A DNA stretch of 64,000 bases. It comes from DATAZK01 sp963731205. GTDB lineage: Bacteria; Actinomycetota; Actinomycetes; Frankiales; Frankiaceae. The notes beneath the pieces are model-generated. The model had not been told where the DNA came from. It did not search any database and saw only the letters and a list, made by a program, of their open reading frames with translations. Every line of letters begins with the position of its first letter. Position 1 is the stretch's first letter. The stretch lies in contig CAVSUJ010000002.1 of NCBI GenBank assembly GCA_963731205.1, forward strand, positions 2,108,001 to 2,172,000, read 5' to 3'. The position numbers and the translations under genes are program-made. This document shows positions 60,400-64,000 of the stretch, piece by piece.

Positions 60400-60449
60400 G
60401 GTCAGCCGGTCAGCCGGTTACTCGGCCAGCCGGTCTGCCCGGTCAGCTC
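60400..60449 (+). repeat. Degenerate 8-9 bp tandem repeat between truB and ribF
   Basis: Copies of GGTCAGCC and near variants (GGTCAGCC twice in a row at 60400-60415, GGTTACTC, GGCCAGCC, GGTCTGCCC, GGTCAGCTC) follow one another without gaps. The repeat ends about 20 bases before the ribF start and just before a CAGGCT hexamer. It may be a slippage product. Confidence 0.6.
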
Positions 60450-60472
60450 GGCCTTCTGGCAGGCTGAACCGC

Positions 60473-61456
60473 GTGCAGCGCTGGCGCGGACTGTCTGCCA
60501 CTCCGACCGGGTGGGGCCGCTGCGTCGTGACCATCGGGGTCTACGACGGCGTGCACCTCGGCCATCGCAAGATCATCGGCAGGGCGGTCGAGCGTGCCCG
60601 CGAGGCCGGGCAGCCGTCGGTGGTCGTGACATTCGATCCCCATCCGAGCGAGGTACTGCGTCCGGGATCGCATCCGGCGGTGCTCTCGCCGCCGGGCTTC
60701 AAGGCCGATCTGCTCGAGGGTCTCGGGGTCGACGTGCTCTGCGTGCTGCCCTTCACGCTGGACTTCAGCCGGCTCGGCCCGGAAGAGTTCGTCCACGAGG
60801 TGCTGGTCGACGCGTTGCACGCCAGTGCCGTCGTCGTCGGCGAGAACTTCACCTACGGCCGCAAGGCCGCCGGCAACGTCGAGAGCCTGACCCGCAGCGG
60901 TCGCACGTTCGGGTTCTCGGTGGAGGGGGTGCCGCTGCTGGAGGATCACGACGGCGCCGAGACCGCGATCAGCTCGACGTACATCCGGTCCTGCGTCGCC
61001 GGCGGTGACGTTGTCGCCGCCGCCCGCGCGCTCGGGCGTCCCCACCGGGTGGAAGGGATCGTGGTGCGCGGCGATCGCCGGGGCCGTGAGCTGGGCTTCC
61101 CCACCGCCAACCTGGCGACGACCCCCTACGCGGCCGTGCCCGCAGATGGGATCTACGCCGGTCACTTCCGCGAGGAGCCGGGCGGGGCGCCGATGGCCGC
61201 CGCGATCTCTATCGGTACCAACCCGACGTTTTCCGGGCGCGAGCGCCGGGTCGAAGCGTTCGTCCTCGATTTCGACGGCGATCTCTACGGGGAGCACGTT
61301 TCGCTGGACTTCGTCGAACGGCTGCGGGCGACCGAGCGATACACCACGCCGGAGGCACTGGTGGAGCAGATCCAGCGCGATGTGGACCGCACCCGGGAGC
61401 TGCTCGGTGACCCGCCGGCCCCCGGCTCGGGTCCGGACGGACCAAAGGGCGATTAG
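60473..61456 (+). CDS. ribF: Bifunctional riboflavin kinase/FAD synthetase
   Basis: RibF phosphorylates riboflavin to FMN and adenylates FMN to FAD. The 327-residue product has the nucleotidyltransferase domain with VTIGVYDGVHLGHRKIIGRA and GENFTYGRKAAGNVESL, then the flavokinase domain with RGRELGFPTANLATTPYAAV and SIGTNPTFSGRERRVEAFVL. I chose GTG 60473 since it matches the family start QRWRGL; CAGGCT seven bases upstream suggests a leaderless transcript. The open frame back to 60398 is not supported. Confidence 0.95.
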   Translation: MQRWRGLSATPTGWGRCVVTIGVYDGVHLGHRKIIGRAVERAREAGQPSVVVTFDPHPSEVLRPGSHPAVLSPPGFKADLLEGLGVDVLCVLPFTLDFSRLGPEEFVHEVLVDALHASAVVVGENFTYGRKAAGNVESLTRSGRTFGFSVEGVPLLEDHDGAETAISSTYIRSCVAGGDVVAAARALGRPHRVEGIVVRGDRRGRELGFPTANLATTPYAAVPADGIYAGHFREEPGGAPMAAAISIGTNPTFSGRERRVEAFVLDFDGDLYGEHVSLDFVERLRATERYTTPEALVEQIQRDVDRTRELLGDPPAPGSGPDGPKGD

Positions 61457-61566
61457 GCCGGCTGCCGCAACGTCGATCACCCGTCCGGGTGGCCAGCCCC
61501 GGGCCCCATTTGGTCGATCTGTCACCTGTCGGGTACTCCGACGTTTGAAAGCGGAGAGGCAAACCG

Positions 61567-61938
61567 GTGGCGATCAGCAAGGTTCTCGTCGTAGACGATG
61601 ACACCGCAGTGCGGCGCCTGGTCTGCGACGTGCTTCAGGCGTACGGCTATTCGACGGTGGCAGCGAACGACGGCTTCTCTGCTCTTCGCATGATGCAGAC
61701 CGAACACCCCGACTGCGTGATCCTCGACGTGATGATGCCGGGGCTCGACGGGCACGCCGTGCTCAACCGGATTCGCGAGAGCGAGGGCGGCGCCGACCTG
61801 CCCGTCGTCATGCTGACGGCGGCCGCCGACGACGCTCAGGCCTGGAAGGCGTGGACCGAGGGCGTCGACTACTTCCTGGCGAAGCCGTTCAACCCGGACG
61901 AGCTGCTGAACTTCCTCGCCTACCTCGGCGCCGACTAA
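61567..61938 (+). CDS. Single-domain response regulator
   Basis: This 123-residue protein is a lone receiver (REC) domain. It has the acidic pocket VLVVDDD (Asp10-12), the phosphate-accepting Asp54 in VILDVMMPGLDG, Thr84 in VVMLTAAAD and Lys106 in YFLAKPFNPDE. No output domain and no kinase gene is next to it. It could act as a CheY-like or phosphorelay protein, or feed another partner encoded elsewhere. The GTG start is preceded by GGAGAGG. It lies between ribF and rpsO, outside any two-component pair. Confidence 0.9.
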   Translation: MAISKVLVVDDDTAVRRLVCDVLQAYGYSTVAANDGFSALRMMQTEHPDCVILDVMMPGLDGHAVLNRIRESEGGADLPVVMLTAAADDAQAWKAWTEGVDYFLAKPFNPDELLNFLAYLGAD

Positions 61939-62096
61939 GTCCCCACCTGCGCCGACCGTGGCACTTGGTGCGCTGGTGGTAGCCTCGTTGCTGCCGGACG
62001 TCCGTTCGGTCCCGTCGCTTGCGTTCGTAGTGCATCGAGCTCACTCGAGTACACGAAAGCGCGACCCAGACATACCAGCTTTGAGGAGATCACGGC

Positions 62097-62366
62097 GTGC
62101 CGCTCGCCACCGACGTCAAGCAGCGGATCATGACCGACTATGCGACGGTCGAGCGCGACACTGGCTCACCCGAGGTCCAGGTGGCCATGCTGTCGCAGCG
62201 GATCAAGGATCTCACTGAGCACCTGAAGCTGCACAAGCACGACCACCACAGCCGGCGAGGGCTCCTGCTGCTCGTCGGCCGGCGTCGTCGGCTGCTCGAC
62301 TACCTGCGCAAGACCGACATCGCCCGCTATCGCTCGCTGATCGAGCGTCTCGGCCTGCGTCGCTAG
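62097..62366 (+). CDS. rpsO: 30S ribosomal protein S15
   Basis: S15 binds 16S rRNA and starts assembly of the platform. The 89-residue product has DVKQRIMTDYATVERDTGSP, EVQVAMLSQRIKDLTEHLK and HHSRRGLLLLVGRRRRLLDY, all diagnostic. The GTG 62097 follows GAGGAGA. TAGCCT at 61980-61985 is a possible -10 box. A 158-base gap before it may hold an S15-regulated leader. Confidence 0.97.
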   Translation: MPLATDVKQRIMTDYATVERDTGSPEVQVAMLSQRIKDLTEHLKLHKHDHHSRRGLLLLVGRRRRLLDYLRKTDIARYRSLIERLGLRR

Positions 62367-62382
62367 TCACCCCGCGGGGTGA
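62367..62382 (+). terminator. Short palindrome after rpsO
   Basis: TCACCCCGCGGGGTGA is a perfect 16-base palindrome overlapping the last base of the rpsO stop codon. It can form a short hairpin (six pairs, CGCG loop) without a T-tract. It is a weak terminator or a processing signal between rpsO and pnp. Confidence 0.35.
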
Positions 62383-62556
62383 TGGGCGGCCGATTCCGGC
62401 CGTCAGCCCCGCTGCCTGAGGCAAACCCGCCGGGCCGCGCATTGGCGTCGGTCCTCGGTGGTGGCCTCCGGGCCCGCCGCTAGCCGGCGATCCCCGGAGA
62501 CTTCGACTGAGCACCGACCACCTCCCCGCTGGCCTGGCCAACGAGGAGGGAGACCC

Positions 62557-64000
62557 GTGGACGGGTCCAACGAAGAGAACAGCACCACCCACGAATCCGT
62601 GGCGACCATCACCAACCCCGGCGGAACCCGCACGATCCGCTTCGAGACCGGGCGACTCGCCCGCCAGGCTGCCGGCGCTGCCGTGGCCTACCTCGACGAC
62701 GAGACCATGATCTTGTCGGCGACCTCGGCGAGCAAGCGGCCGAAGGACCAGCTCGACTTCTTTCCCCTGACGGTGGACGTCGAAGAGCGCATGTACTCCA
62801 TCGGCAAGATCCCCGGCTCGTTCTTCCGGCGCGAAGGCCGTCCGAGTGAAGACGCCATCCTGACCTGCCGGCTCATCGACCGGCCGCTGCGCCCCTCGTT
62901 CGTCAAGGGCCTGCGCAACGAGATCCAGGTCGTCTGCACGATCCTGTCGCTCAACCCCCGTGACCTTTACGACGTGGTCGCGATCAACGCCGCCAGCATG
63001 AGCACCATGCTCGCGGGCCTGCCGTTCTCCGGCCCGATCGGCGCCACCCGCGTCGCCCTGGTCGAGGGCGCCTGGGTCGCGTTCCCGACGCACGAGGAGC
63101 TCAAGCAGGCGACCTTCGACATGGTCGTCGCCGGCCGCGAGCTCGACGGTGGTGACGTCGCGATCATGATGGTCGAGGCCGAAGCCACCCCCGAGACCAT
63201 CGAGCTGGTCGCCGGAGGAGCCACGGCCCCCACCGAAGACGTGGTCGCCGCCGGCCTCGAGGCCGCCAAGGCACCGATCGCGGTGCTCTGCGCCGCCCAG
63301 CGTGAGCTCGCTGCCAAGGCTGCCAAGCAGACCGGCGAGTTCCCGCTCTTCCTGGACTACGGCCAGGACCTGCTCGACGCCCTCACCGCAGCGGTCCGCA
63401 CCGAGCTTGCCGCCGCGTTGCAGATCGCCGGCAAGCAGGAGCGCGAGGAAGAGCTCGACCGGGTGCGCGGTCTCGCAGAGGAGCGCATTGCGGGCCAGTT
63501 CGAGGGCCGCGAGAAGGAGATCGGCGCTGCCTACCGGTCGCTGACCAAAACCCTGGTGCGCGAGCGCGTCATCCGCGACAAGGTGCGTATCGACGGCCGC
63601 GGGCTCACCGATATCCGGGCCCTTTCGGCCGAGGTCGACGTGCTCCCGCGGGTCCACGGTTCAGCGCTCTTCGAGCGCGGCGAGACCCAGATCCTGGGCG
63701 TCACCACGCTGGCGATGCTGCGCATGGAGCAGATCATCGACACGTTGAACCCCGACAACCGCAAGCGCTACATGCACAACTACAACTTCCCGCCGTACTC
63801 GACCGGTGAGACCGGCCGCGTCGGCTCCCCGAAGCGTCGCGAGATCGGCCACGGTGCGCTTGCCGAGCGGGCCCTGCTGCCGGTGCTCCCGAGCCGCGAG
63901 GAGTTCCCCTACGCCATCCGCCAGGTCAGTGAGGCGCTGTCGTCCAACGGCTCGACCAGCATGGGCTCGGTGTGCGCGAGCACCATGAGCCTGCTCAACG
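62557..64000 (+). CDS. pnp: Polyribonucleotide nucleotidyltransferase (3' partial)
   Basis: PNPase degrades RNA by phosphorolysis and makes heteropolymeric tails. The gene runs off the window end after 481 codons. It has the first RNase PH domain (TIRFETGRLARQAAGAAVAY, FFRREGRPSEDAILTCRLID), the helical domain (about 260-330) and the start of the second RNase PH domain (RDKVRIDGRGLTDIRALSAE, GSALFERGETQILGVTTLAM). The GTG 62557 follows GAGGAGGGAG. The KH and S1 domains lie beyond the window. The rpsO-pnp order is conserved in bacteria, and the 190-base gap could contain a leader cleaved for autoregulation. Confidence 0.96.
   Translation, partial: MDGSNEENSTTHESVATITNPGGTRTIRFETGRLARQAAGAAVAYLDDETMILSATSASKRPKDQLDFFPLTVDVEERMYSIGKIPGSFFRREGRPSEDAILTCRLIDRPLRPSFVKGLRNEIQVVCTILSLNPRDLYDVVAINAASMSTMLAGLPFSGPIGATRVALVEGAWVAFPTHEELKQATFDMVVAGRELDGGDVAIMMVEAEATPETIELVAGGATAPTEDVVAAGLEAAKAPIAVLCAAQRELAAKAAKQTGEFPLFLDYGQDLLDALTAAVRTELAAALQIAGKQEREEELDRVRGLAEERIAGQFEGREKEIGAAYRSLTKTLVRERVIRDKVRIDGRGLTDIRALSAEVDVLPRVHGSALFERGETQILGVTTLAMLRMEQIIDTLNPDNRKRYMHNYNFPPYSTGETGRVGSPKRREIGHGALAERALLPVLPSREEFPYAIRQVSEALSSNGSTSMGSVCASTMSLLN

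Overview
This 64 kb window is a strongly GC-rich chromosomal core segment from an actinobacterium (Actinomycetota). The organism call rests on gene content and order: a stand-alone Lrp-type RAM protein next to DUF3515 and thiL; coaD, a SepIVA-type coiled-coil protein, DUF177 and rpmF; DUF2469 after rnhB; a WhiG-type sigma factor before rpsB; dxr, rip1, ispG and a GNAT protein; and rimP, nusA, ylxR, infB, DUF503, rbfA, a DHH phosphoesterase, truB, ribF, rpsO and pnp. GTG starts, GTGA/ATGA stop-start overlaps and leaderless promoter geometry fit the same group. I cannot name a genus. I see no rRNA, tRNA, CRISPR array, transposon or prophage.

Layout. 1-5.1 kb: trans-sulfuration enzyme (cut by the window edge), ddl, a DksA/TraR-type protein, DUF3515, RAM protein, thiL (frameshifted), thiD, rpmB. 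5.2-13 kb: recG, rsmD, coaD, sepIVA-like, yceD, rpmF, plsX, an acyl carrier protein, rnc, mutM. 13-24.8 kb: lipoprotein, acylphosphatase, small coiled-coil protein, tandem terminators, smc, ftsY, an isolated amidohydrolase, ffh, rpsP, khpA, rimM, trmD, rplS. 24.9-33.5 kb: lepB, rnhB, DUF2469, YraN, ComM-like, dprA, xerC, whiG, an M23 peptidase. 33.8-44.6 kb: rpsB, tsf, pyrH, frr, cdsA, rlmN, an esterase lipoprotein, dxr, rip1, ispG, GNAT. 44.8-48.7 kb: a complete sulfate ABC transporter. 48.7-54.6 kb: proS, a HAD phosphatase (frameshifted), MarR, DUF4439, a disrupted lipoprotein gene, rimP, nusA, ylxR. 54.7-64 kb: infB, DUF503, rbfA, DHH phosphoesterase, truB, ribF, a lone response regulator, rpsO and the start of pnp.

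Most genes serve translation (ribosomal proteins, initiation and elongation factors, rRNA and tRNA modification), SRP-dependent secretion, chromosome maintenance, and early lipid, CoA, isoprenoid and thiamine steps. Accessory pieces are the amidohydrolase between ftsY and ffh, the sulfate transporter before proS, the esterase lipoprotein after rlmN, and the single-domain response regulator before rpsO.

The points most worth a second look are four reading-frame breaks (thiL, the rpsP tail, the HAD gene and the lipoprotein), each fixed by removing one base, which suggests base-insertion errors in the assembly; a chain of three stop-start-overlapping mini-ORFs in the infB leader; a cluster of GTCA/TGAC palindromes between the amidohydrolase and ffh; an inverted repeat between rpmB and recG; a MutM zinc finger lacking its fourth cysteine; and recurrent leaderless promoters. 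I found no convincing new multi-gene system.
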